Origin: Oscillospiraceae bacterium | GTDB lineage: Bacteria; Bacillota; Clostridia; Oscillospirales; Acutalibacteraceae | Reading direction: 5' to 3' | DNA: 35,596 bases | NCBI GenBank assembly: GCA_009784445.1 | Contig: WRBQ01000021.1 | Span: 1 to 35,596, forward strand | Shown here: piece after piece, positions 7,767 to 15,257 of the stretch | Layout of the letters: every line of letters starts with the position of its first letter | How positions within the stretch are numbered: the stretch's first letter is position 1 | Translations under genes and position numbers: made by a program | Notes under the pieces: generated by a model | Database searches by the model: none | Seen by the model: only the letters and a program-made list of their open reading frames with translations | What the model was told of the DNA's origin: nothing

Positions 7767-9461
7767 TTAAAACGCAGTCATCACCCAATAAACGCCACCC
7801 GCCACCACATAAGCCACCCCGCACTGCCAGCCTACTGCCAAGGCCGTGCGCTTGGTACTGCCCAGCTCGCGCCGCAAGGCAGCCACGGCAGCCACGCACG
7901 GCATGCTCAGCAGGTTGAACAGCAAAAACGACATCCCCTGTGCGGGAGTGAACATCGCCGCAGCACCCAGCACACCTAGGGTTGCCACGGCGTTTTCCTT
8001 GGCGATGAAAGCAGTCAGCGTTGCGATGGCTGCTTGCCAAAAGCCAAAACCAAGCGGCACAAACAGCCAGGCGATCGCGCCGCCAACCGGCTGCAGCACG
8101 CCGCTTAACAACCACACAAACACGCCCGACAGCACAATGACGCTGCCGGCTTTTTTCATGAACTCAGCCGTGCGCCGCCACGCGCTGCGTGCAATATCTC
8201 GCCCGCTCGGCATCCTATACTGCGGCATCTCCAGCAGGAACTCCGCCGTAGGGGCGCGCATTGCGCGTCCGTCAATCCATAACATCACTCGCGTACTCCC
8301 CAACATCGCCGCCGCGCCAATGAAGTACATCAGCGGCGCAAGCCACCAAGCCCCGCCGAACACGCCGTTGGCCACCAGCGCGATGATGGGCAGCTTTGCG
8401 CTGCATGGCAGAAAACTACAAGTGGCGGCAACAACGCTGCGCTGGCGCGGGCAGTCTATGGCGCGGGTGGCCAAAATCGCGGGCACGCTGCAACCTGTCG
8501 CCAGCAGCATGGGCATGAAGCACTTACCCGAAAGCCCGAACTTGCGCAACGCCGCATCCAGCAAAAAAGCCACGCGAGATAGATATCCGCTGGCCTCCAG
8601 CACGCTTAGGCACAGGAAAACCATCATCAGTTGCGGCACAAAACCCAGCAGCATACCCGCACCACCCAATACGCCTTCTTGCAGCAGCGCGCCCAGCCAC
8701 AGCGAGGGCATCACCTGCCCAAGCGAAGTGCCCAAACCCGCAATTGCTTGTTCAACCAAGCCGCCGAGCCAAGCGCCGGGCCCAGCCGCCGCCAGATAAT
8801 ACACGCCCGTCATCACCAGCACAAACAGCGGCAGGGCAAGCCACTTGTGCAGCACAATGTTGTCAATACGCTCGGTCATATTCGGTTTACCGCTTGGGCG
8901 CATGCAGCTGCGTGTGATGCGCTCAATATGCGCATAAGTTTCGGCGATGCTTTCATGTTTTTGCGCCTGTAGGGGCGGATGCAAATCCGCCCGTAACATT
9001 TCGACAAGCCTATCCAGCCCGCTGTCCCGCAGCGCGCTGATTTCCACCACCGGGCAGCTTAGTTTGCGCGCCAGCACCGCCGCACTGAACACATCGCCGC
9101 GCTTGCGCAGCACATCGGCGCAGTTCACCGCCACAATCATGGGAATTCCCAGTGCCAGCAGCCGCATGGTGAGATAAAGATTGCGCTGCAAGTTTGTGCC
9201 GTCCACAATGTTGAGGATAATGTCCGGCGGGTGATTGGTCAGCAAGTCGCAGGCCACGGCTTCTTCGGGAGCAAGCGGGGCGAGTGAATACAAGCCGGGC
9301 AAGTCCAGCAGCAGGGTATTATGTTGCCCGCGCAGTTTGCCCTGTTTCACCTGCACGGTCACGCCCGGCCAGTTGCCCACAAACTGCCGCTGGCCCGTGA
9401 GCGCGTTAAACAGCGTGGTTTTACCGCTGTTGGGGTTGCCGACCAATGCAATTGTTTTCAT
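7767..9461 (-). CDS. feoB: Ferrous iron transporter FeoB (short form)
   Basis: GTP-dependent Fe2+ uptake protein, 564 aa. The start at 9461 (MKTIALVGNPNSGKTT) puts the P-loop at the N-terminus as in other FeoB. G motifs: GNPNSGKT (8-15), GNWPGVTV, DLPGLYSL, and NCAD in place of NKxD. The membrane part shows both Gate signatures, with GCSVPAILATR and SFLPCSAKLPI. It is shorter than typical FeoB (650-780 aa), mostly by compact loops and a short C-terminus. No feoA or feoC lies nearby. The start has no clear ribosome binding site and a strong hairpin ends 30 bp before it. Two REP-like palindromes are read in frame, at residues about 155-164 (linker after the G domain) and 397-404 (loop between membrane segments). 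Confidence 0.93.
   Translation of the reverse strand: MKTIALVGNPNSGKTTLFNALTGQRQFVGNWPGVTVQVKQGKLRGQHNTLLLDLPGLYSLAPLAPEEAVACDLLTNHPPDIILNIVDGTNLQRNLYLTMRLLALGIPMIVAVNCADVLRKRGDVFSAAVLARKLSCPVVEISALRDSGLDRLVEMLRADLHPPLQAQKHESIAETYAHIERITRSCMRPSGKPNMTERIDNIVLHKWLALPLFVLVMTGVYYLAAAGPGAWLGGLVEQAIAGLGTSLGQVMPSLWLGALLQEGVLGGAGMLLGFVPQLMMVFLCLSVLEASGYLSRVAFLLDAALRKFGLSGKCFMPMLLATGCSVPAILATRAIDCPRQRSVVAATCSFLPCSAKLPIIALVANGVFGGAWWLAPLMYFIGAAAMLGSTRVMLWIDGRAMRAPTAEFLLEMPQYRMPSGRDIARSAWRRTAEFMKKAGSVIVLSGVFVWLLSGVLQPVGGAIAWLFVPLGFGFWQAAIATLTAFIAKENAVATLGVLGAAAMFTPAQGMSFLLFNLLSMPCVAAVAALRRELGSTKRTALAVGWQCGVAYVVAGGVYWVMTAF
8248..8270. repeat. REP-like palindrome inside feoB (loop copy)
   Basis: GTAGGGGCGCGCATTGCGCGTCC, a palindrome of the GTAGGGRCG-N-CGYCC family also seen at 8969, 19581 and 27119. 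On the feoB strand it encodes GRAMRAPT, a short insertion before the conserved FLLEMPQYR segment. Confidence 0.75.
8969..8997. repeat. REP-like palindrome inside feoB (linker copy)
   Basis: GTAGGGGCGGATGCAAATCC followed by GCCCGTAAC; arms GGGCGGAT and ATCCGCCC. Translated in feoB as LRADLHPPLQ, between the G domain and the membrane domain. Confidence 0.75.
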
Positions 9462-9491
9462 GGGACATATGTATGCGCGAGCGGCCGCGAA

Positions 9492-9517
9492 AAACACCCC
9501 TCCGAAGAGGGGTGTTT
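9492..9517 (-). terminator. Terminator of the Thr-rich protein gene
   Basis: AAACACCCCTC and GAGGGGTGTTT form an 11-bp stem with a 4-nt loop, with extra T residues on the minus strand. It lies between the Thr-rich gene and feoB, only 30 bp before the feoB start codon. Confidence 0.8.
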
Positions 9518-9531
9518 GGTTTATTGCAAGA

Positions 9532-10560
9532 TTACATATTAAACAGAATGCGCACAAAGCCAAAGATGGCGAAGACGTTCACAATCACCAGCAAAACAAT
9601 GCCTGCGATGCTTACCCAATCAATCGTGGTCAAGCTGCGTTCAGCGGGAGCTTCGGTGGTGGTTTCGCCGTTGCCAGTTGTTTCGCTCGTGGTCTCGGTG
9701 GTGGTTGTAGTAGCTTCCGTGGTCGCCTCAGTTGTTGATTCACTGGTTGTAGTTTCGGTGGTAGTTTCAGTCGTGGTTTCGGTTGTTGTCGTTGTTTCTT
9801 CCGCGGTTGTCGTAGTTTCAGTCGTGGTTTCCGTGGTTGCCTCCGTCGTCGCTTCGGTGGTCGGCTCTGTCACTTCTTCACACAGGCATACGTCTGCATT
9901 GGGGTCTTCGGGGCAAACTGGTGTTGCAGCCGGTGTGCGGCGCAACCATTCGCGCACTTCAACGCCTTGGTCGGCCAAATATTGAAACATCGCATCATTT
10001 AAGGCAATTAATTGCTCTTCCGCTTCTGTCCAATGTCCTTCTTCCATAAGATTCCCAAGATTATTAAAATCCAGAGATAAACCAACGATGTCTAGAAAAT
10101 CATCAATAAAATCATAAACAATAGAATCAACATAAACGCTATAGAAGCCAAAAAGAAGGTGCATTCGCTGTGATTCAATGGCAAACGCAATTGCACATGG
10201 CAAAAAGTATTGTTCTGCAAGTGCGGCGGTAAGTCTGTAAAAATCAAAACCGCTCAATTCACCATTAACAACACCAGCATGAATAGCAACACGGGCGTCA
10301 AAATATTGAATTATATCAACATCGACACCATCAATAAATGCGGAAGCGTATTCGTCAAGCTCAATCGCATTGATGGCTGGATAATAGGTAAACGCAAACC
10401 TTTCATAGTCAAGCCAGTTGCTGCAAGCAAAGCAAAGACCGCACTCCGGGAAGAAGGAATACTCAGGTTCGTTTGCCGCCACGCCGCTTAGCGCAACCGC
10501 TGCGCCGGTGGCCAACATCAGCACTACCAGCAAAGTCGCCAATAGTTTTTTCATGTTCAT
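9532..10560 (-). CDS. Thr-rich, single-pass surface protein
   Basis: Unknown secreted protein of 342 aa. The start at 10560 lies 10 nt after GAGAGGA; a TTG three codons earlier is too close to that site. N-terminal signal peptide (KLLATLLVVLMLATGAAVA). An ordered region of about 200 residues with three early Cys (CGLCFAC), then a CPED-C-C segment, then about 75 residues of Thr/Glu low complexity (units TTE, TTTE, TTEA). A hydrophobic helix (IAGIVLLVIVNVFAIFGFVRI) ends the protein. The layout is that of a membrane-anchored ectodomain on a mucin-like stalk, with the ectodomain at the N-terminus. No function is recognised. Own promoter and terminator. Confidence 0.8.
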   Translation of the reverse strand: MNMKKLLATLLVVLMLATGAAVALSGVAANEPEYSFFPECGLCFACSNWLDYERFAFTYYPAINAIELDEYASAFIDGVDVDIIQYFDARVAIHAGVVNGELSGFDFYRLTAALAEQYFLPCAIAFAIESQRMHLLFGFYSVYVDSIVYDFIDDFLDIVGLSLDFNNLGNLMEEGHWTEAEEQLIALNDAMFQYLADQGVEVREWLRRTPAATPVCPEDPNADVCLCEEVTEPTTEATTEATTETTTETTTTAEETTTTTETTTETTTETTTSESTTEATTEATTTTTETTSETTGNGETTTEAPAERSLTTIDWVSIAGIVLLVIVNVFAIFGFVRILFNM

Positions 10561-10606
10561 GTGTAACAAATCCTCTCAACTTTGTAATAATAAGTACGCC
10601 ATATAC

Positions 10607-10635
10607 ATTGTACTCGACTTTTTCTGCAAAGTCAA
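10607..10635 (-). promoter_or_regulatory. Promoter of the Thr-rich protein gene
   Basis: On the minus strand TTGACT (10635-10630), 17-bp spacer, TACAAT (10612-10607). Confidence 0.85.
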
Positions 10636-10691
10636 TCCTTTTTTGAATTTTTTGCGAATTGCGCGGGACATAGCTCGCACGCAACTTTTTC

Positions 10692-10720
10692 TTGCAATTG
10701 CCCCAAAAATGCGCTATACT
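10692..10720 (+). promoter_or_regulatory. Promoter of the lipase gene
   Basis: TTGCAA (10692-10697), 17-bp spacer, TATACT (10715-10720), then AAGGGAGG and ATG 10749. It is divergent from the Thr-rich gene promoter 57 bp away. Confidence 0.85.
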
Positions 10721-10748
10721 ATAGACAACAAATAAGGGAGGGTTACCC

Positions 10749-11966
10749 ATGAAACGATTTTCCGCCATCGCGCTTGCCGCAACGCTGCTGCTTGCGCTGT
10801 TCGCACTACCCGCCTGCAATGGCGACGACACTCTCATCACCATACCCGTCGGCGAACCCACACCACACCCGTGGATCTTCGTGCATGGCCTCAACGGCCA
10901 TGGCGAAGACAGCGGCATTCCTGTGCCCTACTGGGGCGGCACAGCGGGCGACATGCTAGCTGAACTGCGCACCGAAGGTTTCACCATTCACGCGCCAACG
11001 GTTAGCCCCTCCGGCTCTGCGCGTGACCGCGCCGCCGAGCTGTTTGCCCAGCTCACCGGCACACAAGTAGACTACGGTCACGCACACGCCTACCGCCATG
11101 GCATCGACCGCTTTGGCGCGATACATTACCCTGCCATGGTGCCCGACTGGGGTGAGCCCGACAGCAACAGCCACGTGCAAAGAGTCAACCTCATCGGCCA
11201 CAGCTTTGGCGGCAATACAATACGCGCACTGGCGGGTCTGCTGCGCGATGGCTGCCCAGCAGAACGCGCCCACGCTGCTGCCACCGGCGAGGAAATCTCC
11301 CCGCTGTTTGTGGGTGGCAAGGCAGATTGGGTGCACAGCATCACCACCATTGCTACCCCGCACAACGGCGTAAGCCTGCTTGTGATGCTGGACGTTGACC
11401 CGCTGCTTTCCACCGTGGCAGCCGCATTGCCGCAAGCACAAATCGATGCCGCCATGCGTGCACTGGGCATCAATATCCCCGGCGTCACCAGCTTTGTGGA
11501 CTTCTTGGACGCATCTGAGGACGCCAATAACGCCTTTGCAGACTTAACTTTGCCCGGCGCACAGGCGCTGAACGAAATCACCATGCCTGCGCCCAACACC
11601 TTCTATTTTTCCTTTGCTGTGGACGGCACCGACAATGGGCGCCCCGTTGCGGCAGACATGGCACTGCCCTCGCGTTTGTTGGCGATGCAAATCGGTAACT
11701 TCACCTATCCCGCAGGCGGCATCACCGCAGCATGGCGTGCGAATGATGGCTTGGTCAACACCATTTCGGCCACGCGGCCGTTTAATCAGCAGCATGTGCA
11801 AGTGCCAAGTTTCGGCTTCCCGGCGCCGCCCCTGCCCGGGCAGTGGTATGTGATGCCCACCGTGCGTGGCGACCACGGCTCGATCATCGGCCTTGGCCGC
11901 ACGATGGACGACATTCTGCCGATGTATCTTGAGCACATGCGCCTGGTGGATGGATTGGTGGCGTGA
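10749..11966 (+). CDS. Lipase lipoprotein, family I.5-like
   Basis: Secreted alpha/beta hydrolase of 405 aa, anchored as a lipoprotein (lipobox LPAC). After the signal peptide it follows the Geobacillus/Staphylococcus lipase plan: WIFVHGLNGHG (oxyanion loop), YWGG, VDYGHAHAYRHGIDRFG, nucleophile elbow GHSFGG near residue 152, SPLFVGGKADWVHSITTIATPH, a catalytic Asp in NDGLVNT near 332, and a catalytic His in DHGSIIG near 375. The His and Asp residues of the Zn-binding region typical of family I.5 are mostly conserved. It should hydrolyse acylglycerols outside the cell. The ribosome binding site AAGGGAGG fits the start. No terminator is seen before the next gene, so read-through is possible. 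Confidence 0.9.
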   Translation: MKRFSAIALAATLLLALFALPACNGDDTLITIPVGEPTPHPWIFVHGLNGHGEDSGIPVPYWGGTAGDMLAELRTEGFTIHAPTVSPSGSARDRAAELFAQLTGTQVDYGHAHAYRHGIDRFGAIHYPAMVPDWGEPDSNSHVQRVNLIGHSFGGNTIRALAGLLRDGCPAERAHAAATGEEISPLFVGGKADWVHSITTIATPHNGVSLLVMLDVDPLLSTVAAALPQAQIDAAMRALGINIPGVTSFVDFLDASEDANNAFADLTLPGAQALNEITMPAPNTFYFSFAVDGTDNGRPVAADMALPSRLLAMQIGNFTYPAGGITAAWRANDGLVNTISATRPFNQQHVQVPSFGFPAPPLPGQWYVMPTVRGDHGSIIGLGRTMDDILPMYLEHMRLVDGLVA

Positions 11967-12018
11967 TAAACGCTTCCGATGCATGCCTTAAGCCTAAAAA
12001 CAAGAAGGAGTATAACCC

Positions 12019-12582
12019 ATGCAAGCTTCTGATTATCCCGTGATTAGCGTTAATGCTTGCCCTTGGAACATGGCTGGCTGGTTCCATGAAAAATCAGACA
12101 ACGTTCTCGATTATTTAAGCGATCTATGTGATAATATTTCAAAACTTAAAAAGGGCGAAGAGGTAGATTTTGACTTTATCGAAAGTTTGCTTACTTGGTC
12201 GATTAATGACGCGCTAAAACTAGTTGAAATGAGCACTGGTAGCGAGCAATTATATTGCCATAAGAATGTTGAATACATCTTTGAGAATGGACATGCTGGT
12301 TATCGAAAACTAATGAAAGACTTTGGGATGCCCCATCAAATTGATATACACGAAGAAGCCAAGCAAGAGCAAGAACGAGAGCGCACTGAAAGGTGGCGCA
12401 CACATCTGCAACCGTATATAACAGGAGATCGCAGTAATGCAACCAAGGTTCACGAAATGCTTAATCTCATCGAAAAGCTAACTTCTTTGGAAGAACAACT
12501 AGCAAAGGATTTGCAAAAAGTTACTATGCATGGCGAGTATGAGTGGGAATGGTTCGTAGAAAAATATGGAGCCAAAACATAG
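12019..12582 (+). CDS. Hypothetical protein, AT-rich gene
   Basis: Unknown soluble protein of 187 aa preceded by AAGAAGGAG 8 nt before the ATG. It is mostly charged and helical, with a coiled-coil-like stretch (HEEAKQEQERERTERW) and a helical C-terminal part (LNLIEKLTSLEEQLAKDLQKV). Base and codon use is clearly more AT-rich than the lipase and prmA beside it, which suggests recent gain. It stops 25 bp before prmA and probably shares a message with it. No family is recognised. Confidence 0.72.
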   Translation: MQASDYPVISVNACPWNMAGWFHEKSDNVLDYLSDLCDNISKLKKGEEVDFDFIESLLTWSINDALKLVEMSTGSEQLYCHKNVEYIFENGHAGYRKLMKDFGMPHQIDIHEEAKQEQERERTERWRTHLQPYITGDRSNATKVHEMLNLIEKLTSLEEQLAKDLQKVTMHGEYEWEWFVEKYGAKT

Positions 12583-12607
12583 CCCCATTCAACTTAAAGG
12601 AACTAAC

Positions 12608-14224
12608 ATGACCGACTTCACTCAACTCACCCTAACCACCCCCGCCCAACACATCAACACCGCCGCCGACATCGCCCACATGGTGGTGTCGCACGGCATT
12701 TTCGTTGAGGACTACCGCGACATGGAGGCCGACGTGCAAGCCATCACCGGCATGCAAATGATTGACGAAACCCTGCTGGCGCAAGACCGCACGCAGGGCT
12801 TTGTGCATGTATATCTGCCTGCGCAGGTCAACCCCACTGAGGCCGCCGCTTGGCTGAGCGAACGCTGCAGCGCCGCGGGCATCCAGCATGAAATCACGCT
12901 GCAGGATTGCCGCAACGAAGACTGGGAGAACAACTGGAAAGCCTACTTTCATCCCCTGCCCATTGGCGAGAGATTGCTCATTCAACCCACTTGGCAAGAG
13001 CAAGTCAATCCCGAAGGCCGTGCCGTGCTGCTGCTGGACCCCGGCGTGGCCTTTGGCTCGGGTAGCCATGCCACCACGCGCCTATGTCTGCAAGCCTTGG
13101 AGCAACACATCACCCCCGGCTGCACCGTGCTAGACATCGGTTGCGGCTCGGGGATACTTTCGATTGCTGCAGCTCTGTTGGGTGCGCAGTCTGCCATCGG
13201 GGTAGACATCGACCCCGCCGCTGTGCAAAACGCGCAGGAAAACGCCGCCCGCAACGGTCTTGCGCCGCCGCAGCTGCAGTTTTTGCAAGGCGATTTAGCC
13301 CAGCACATCACCGGCCGCTTTGATGTCATCGTCAGCAACATTGTCGCCGATGCCATTATCTCGCTTGCCCCGCAGGTGAGTGACCTGCTTGCGCCCGGCG
13401 GTGTGTGGCTCAGCAGTGGTATCATCGACACCCGAGCGGGCGATGTGCAGGCCGCGCTGGCCGCTGCGGGCTTCACCGTCACCGCGCAACACGAGGAAGA
13501 GGGCTGGGTGTGTTTGGCGGCGATGGCGATGGAGTCGCCCTCTCGGTTAATGATAGCTATAGATGATGCTCATAGCAATGAAAGAACACTAATCCACTAT
13601 AAAGAATTGGTGTTTTCTACAATAAAAGAGGCCTCAAATAACCCTGATTTCTGTCTACTCGAAAGTGATTTATATTTTACCTATCCTTTTACAAATCAAG
13701 CATTAGCTCTTGCCGCAGGCATTGAATCGACTTGGAGCGAAGGAAACTTTTTGTGCGCGGCCAATCTTACACGCTCTCTCCTCGATTGTATGCTTTCATT
13801 ATCCTACACAATCCATGTTTGCAAAAACGACCAGCAAGCGTTTGTCGAAGAATTTCAGAAAACTGGAGAGTTAACAAAGCCATCACCAAAAGGTAAGCGC
13901 AACCGCCTTGCAGGAAAAGATTTAGTGTTTGCTTTCAAGAAACGTACAGGTTTTGATATGGGTAATTCTTACATACAGTTGTCCAAGCTTGTTCATCCCA
14001 CCCTGCTTCACCTACATGCTGGCATAGAAGACCTAGGCGATTATAAACTTGGCTTTAAGCTTTATGGCGAAAAAACTACATTTCCCTCGCACTTGCATGT
14101 TGAACTGAAAAGCATTTTTGACTTATGCATAATTCAAATTGTAGCGTATTGGGATTCAAGATGCGTAAATCCGCGTTTTTCCCATATTCATACTCGAGGC
14201 ACTCGGCTAGAAAAAGAGGAATAA
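12608..14224 (+). CDS. prmA: Ribosomal protein L11 methyltransferase fused to unknown C-terminal domain
   Basis: 538 aa. The start at 12608 follows AAAGGA with 6-nt spacing. Residues 1-307 are a complete PrmA: N-terminal L11-binding domain, NNWKAYFHP, LLDPGVAFGSGSHATT, SAM motif I VLDIGCGSGILSIAA, VDIDPAAVQNA, and the NIVADAI catalytic-region motif. PrmA normally ends near EEGWVCLAA. Here the frame stays open for about 230 more residues encoded by AT-rich DNA. The extension is helical (LTRSLLDCMLSLSYTIHVC) with a YIQLSKLVHPTLLHLH segment; it vaguely recalls DUF5677-like proteins, but I cannot place it. No ribosome binding site marks an internal start at 13528 or 13549. This is either a true fusion or an insertion that removed the prmA stop. 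Confidence 0.85.
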   Translation: MTDFTQLTLTTPAQHINTAADIAHMVVSHGIFVEDYRDMEADVQAITGMQMIDETLLAQDRTQGFVHVYLPAQVNPTEAAAWLSERCSAAGIQHEITLQDCRNEDWENNWKAYFHPLPIGERLLIQPTWQEQVNPEGRAVLLLDPGVAFGSGSHATTRLCLQALEQHITPGCTVLDIGCGSGILSIAAALLGAQSAIGVDIDPAAVQNAQENAARNGLAPPQLQFLQGDLAQHITGRFDVIVSNIVADAIISLAPQVSDLLAPGGVWLSSGIIDTRAGDVQAALAAAGFTVTAQHEEEGWVCLAAMAMESPSRLMIAIDDAHSNERTLIHYKELVFSTIKEASNNPDFCLLESDLYFTYPFTNQALALAAGIESTWSEGNFLCAANLTRSLLDCMLSLSYTIHVCKNDQQAFVEEFQKTGELTKPSPKGKRNRLAGKDLVFAFKKRTGFDMGNSYIQLSKLVHPTLLHLHAGIEDLGDYKLGFKLYGEKTTFPSHLHVELKSIFDLCIIQIVAYWDSRCVNPRFSHIHTRGTRLEKEE

Positions 14225-14227
14225 ACC

Positions 14228-14689
14228 ATGCAACTGATCATCTCCCTCATCGCCATGTTGTTTCAACTCATCCCTTGGACAACCCAGCCAACGCATGACC
14301 TCGGCGTGCAGCTGGCGCGCGAAACAACCTACATCGCTGCCACGCTGCCCTGTGGCCATGCCACGGTGTTCATGGCCGTTGACTTCGGCGACCCGCGATT
14401 TATCCAGCTATATTCCCCGGCTGTGCTGCGTGCGTTCTCGCGTGAGGCCGAGCAACTGCAACGCGAATTTCTGCCCTACGGCGAACCGTACTGGATTATG
14501 TGTGCACGACACATTGCGGGCGAAACCAAGCTGCATCTTTGGGGCTACACCTTCACCACCGTGCTTGGCGGCGAGTGCGGCCCACTGGCCAGTTATCACC
14601 TGCGCCTGCGCGTGGCCGACCTCAACGTGGACGAAGACCGCATTCCGCCGTGGCTCATGCGCGGCGTGGGCTGGGCGATCGTGGGATAA
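14228..14689 (+). CDS. Small secreted or anchored hypothetical protein
   Basis: 153 aa, starting 4 bp after the prmA-fusion stop, with AGAGGA upstream, so translation is likely coupled. The N-terminus (LIISLIAMLFQLIPW) is a short hydrophobic segment, either signal or anchor. The rest is a compact beta-rich domain with Cys in PCGHA, IMCARH and GGECGP. GC-rich codon use matches the resident genes rather than the AT-rich segment before it. No known family. Confidence 0.65.
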   Translation: MQLIISLIAMLFQLIPWTTQPTHDLGVQLARETTYIAATLPCGHATVFMAVDFGDPRFIQLYSPAVLRAFSREAEQLQREFLPYGEPYWIMCARHIAGETKLHLWGYTFTTVLGGECGPLASYHLRLRVADLNVDEDRIPPWLMRGVGWAIVG

Positions 14690-14717
14690 ATTTCCGGAAA
14701 ATTTTCATCAAACCCCC

Positions 14718-14746
14718 TTGACAATTTTGCGATCGCATGCTATAAT
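14718..14746 (+). promoter_or_regulatory. Consensus promoter of the RHH gene
   Basis: TTGACA (14718-14723), 17-bp spacer containing GCGATCGC, TATAAT (14741-14746). A perfect consensus pair. Confidence 0.92.
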
Positions 14747-14757
14747 AACTCCATCAA

Positions 14758-14773
14758 CCATCCATTTGGATGG
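14758..14773. promoter_or_regulatory. Inverted repeat, candidate RHH operator
   Basis: CCATCC-ATTT-GGATGG lies between the -10 box and the ribosome binding site of the ribbon-helix-helix gene. Its position suits an autorepression site or a 5' mRNA hairpin. Confidence 0.55.
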
Positions 14774-14788
14774 CGTTAGGAGGCTAAA

Positions 14789-15196
14789 ATGACAAACGAA
14801 ACCGAAAAAATCACCATCAATTTGGGTGTGGTAGAACTGGCTCAAGTAGACGCGCTGGTGGAGCAAGGCTTGTATGCCAATCGGTCTGACTTAATCAGAA
14901 CCGCGATCAGAAAGCAACTGGAAACGCACAAGGAGGATATCGAGCGTTCACTCATCCCCATGGGCAGCAAAAAGGATTGGCAATGGATGGTGGGCATTGG
15001 CGGCGTTGAAAAAAGCGTGCTTGAAGAATGGACTGAGCAAAACGAAAAAATGAATATCAGCGCAGTCGGCGTGTTTATCGTGCCCAAAAATATTAGCGCA
15101 GAGCTTTTTGAAAAATCCATTGCGAAGTGCATCGTGCGCGGCAAACTGGTCGCCTCAGATGAAATCAAAGAGGTAATTGCAAAAATGAATGCCTAA
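14789..15196 (+). CDS. Ribbon-helix-helix (CopG-like) regulator
   Basis: 135 aa. Residues about 6-45 form an RHH fold: strand KITINLGVV, then helices AQVDALVEQGLYANRSDLIRTAIRKQLE with the typical N/G-RSDLIR motif. The remaining 90 residues, with a short beta-alpha segment (GVFIVPKNISAELFEKSIAK), are not recognised and may be a sensing or oligomerisation domain. GGAGG sits 8 nt before the ATG. A consensus promoter with an inverted repeat downstream suggests strong, self-repressed expression. No toxin-like gene is paired in the same direction; the next gene has its own promoter. Confidence 0.8.
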   Translation: MTNETEKITINLGVVELAQVDALVEQGLYANRSDLIRTAIRKQLETHKEDIERSLIPMGSKKDWQWMVGIGGVEKSVLEEWTEQNEKMNISAVGVFIVPKNISAELFEKSIAKCIVRGKLVASDEIKEVIAKMNA

Positions 15197-15202
15197 GAAA
15201 AC

Positions 15203-15232
15203 TTGACAAGCACCCCCGCAATATGCTACAAT
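15203..15232 (+). promoter_or_regulatory. Promoter of the beta-lactamase-like gene
   Basis: TTGACA (15203-15208), 18-bp spacer, TACAAT (15227-15232). Confidence 0.8.
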
Positions 15233-15257
15233 ATTCACCAGAAAGCGAGATATCTCA

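Noticed and set aside
9700-9860. Short direct repeats in the Thr-rich gene considered as a CRISPR-like array
   Set aside because: Units are 3-12 bp, in frame, and lack regular repeat-spacer structure; no CRISPR array is present in the window.
9446-9985. Plus-strand frame with long Val/Ser repeats
   Set aside because: It is the reverse reading of the Thr/Glu stalk; the minus-strand gene has signal peptide, promoter, ribosome site and terminator.
13528-14224. Separate gene starting inside the prmA fusion
   Set aside because: No ribosome site before the ATGs at 13528, 13534 or 13549 and no stop closing prmA; a fusion is the simpler reading.
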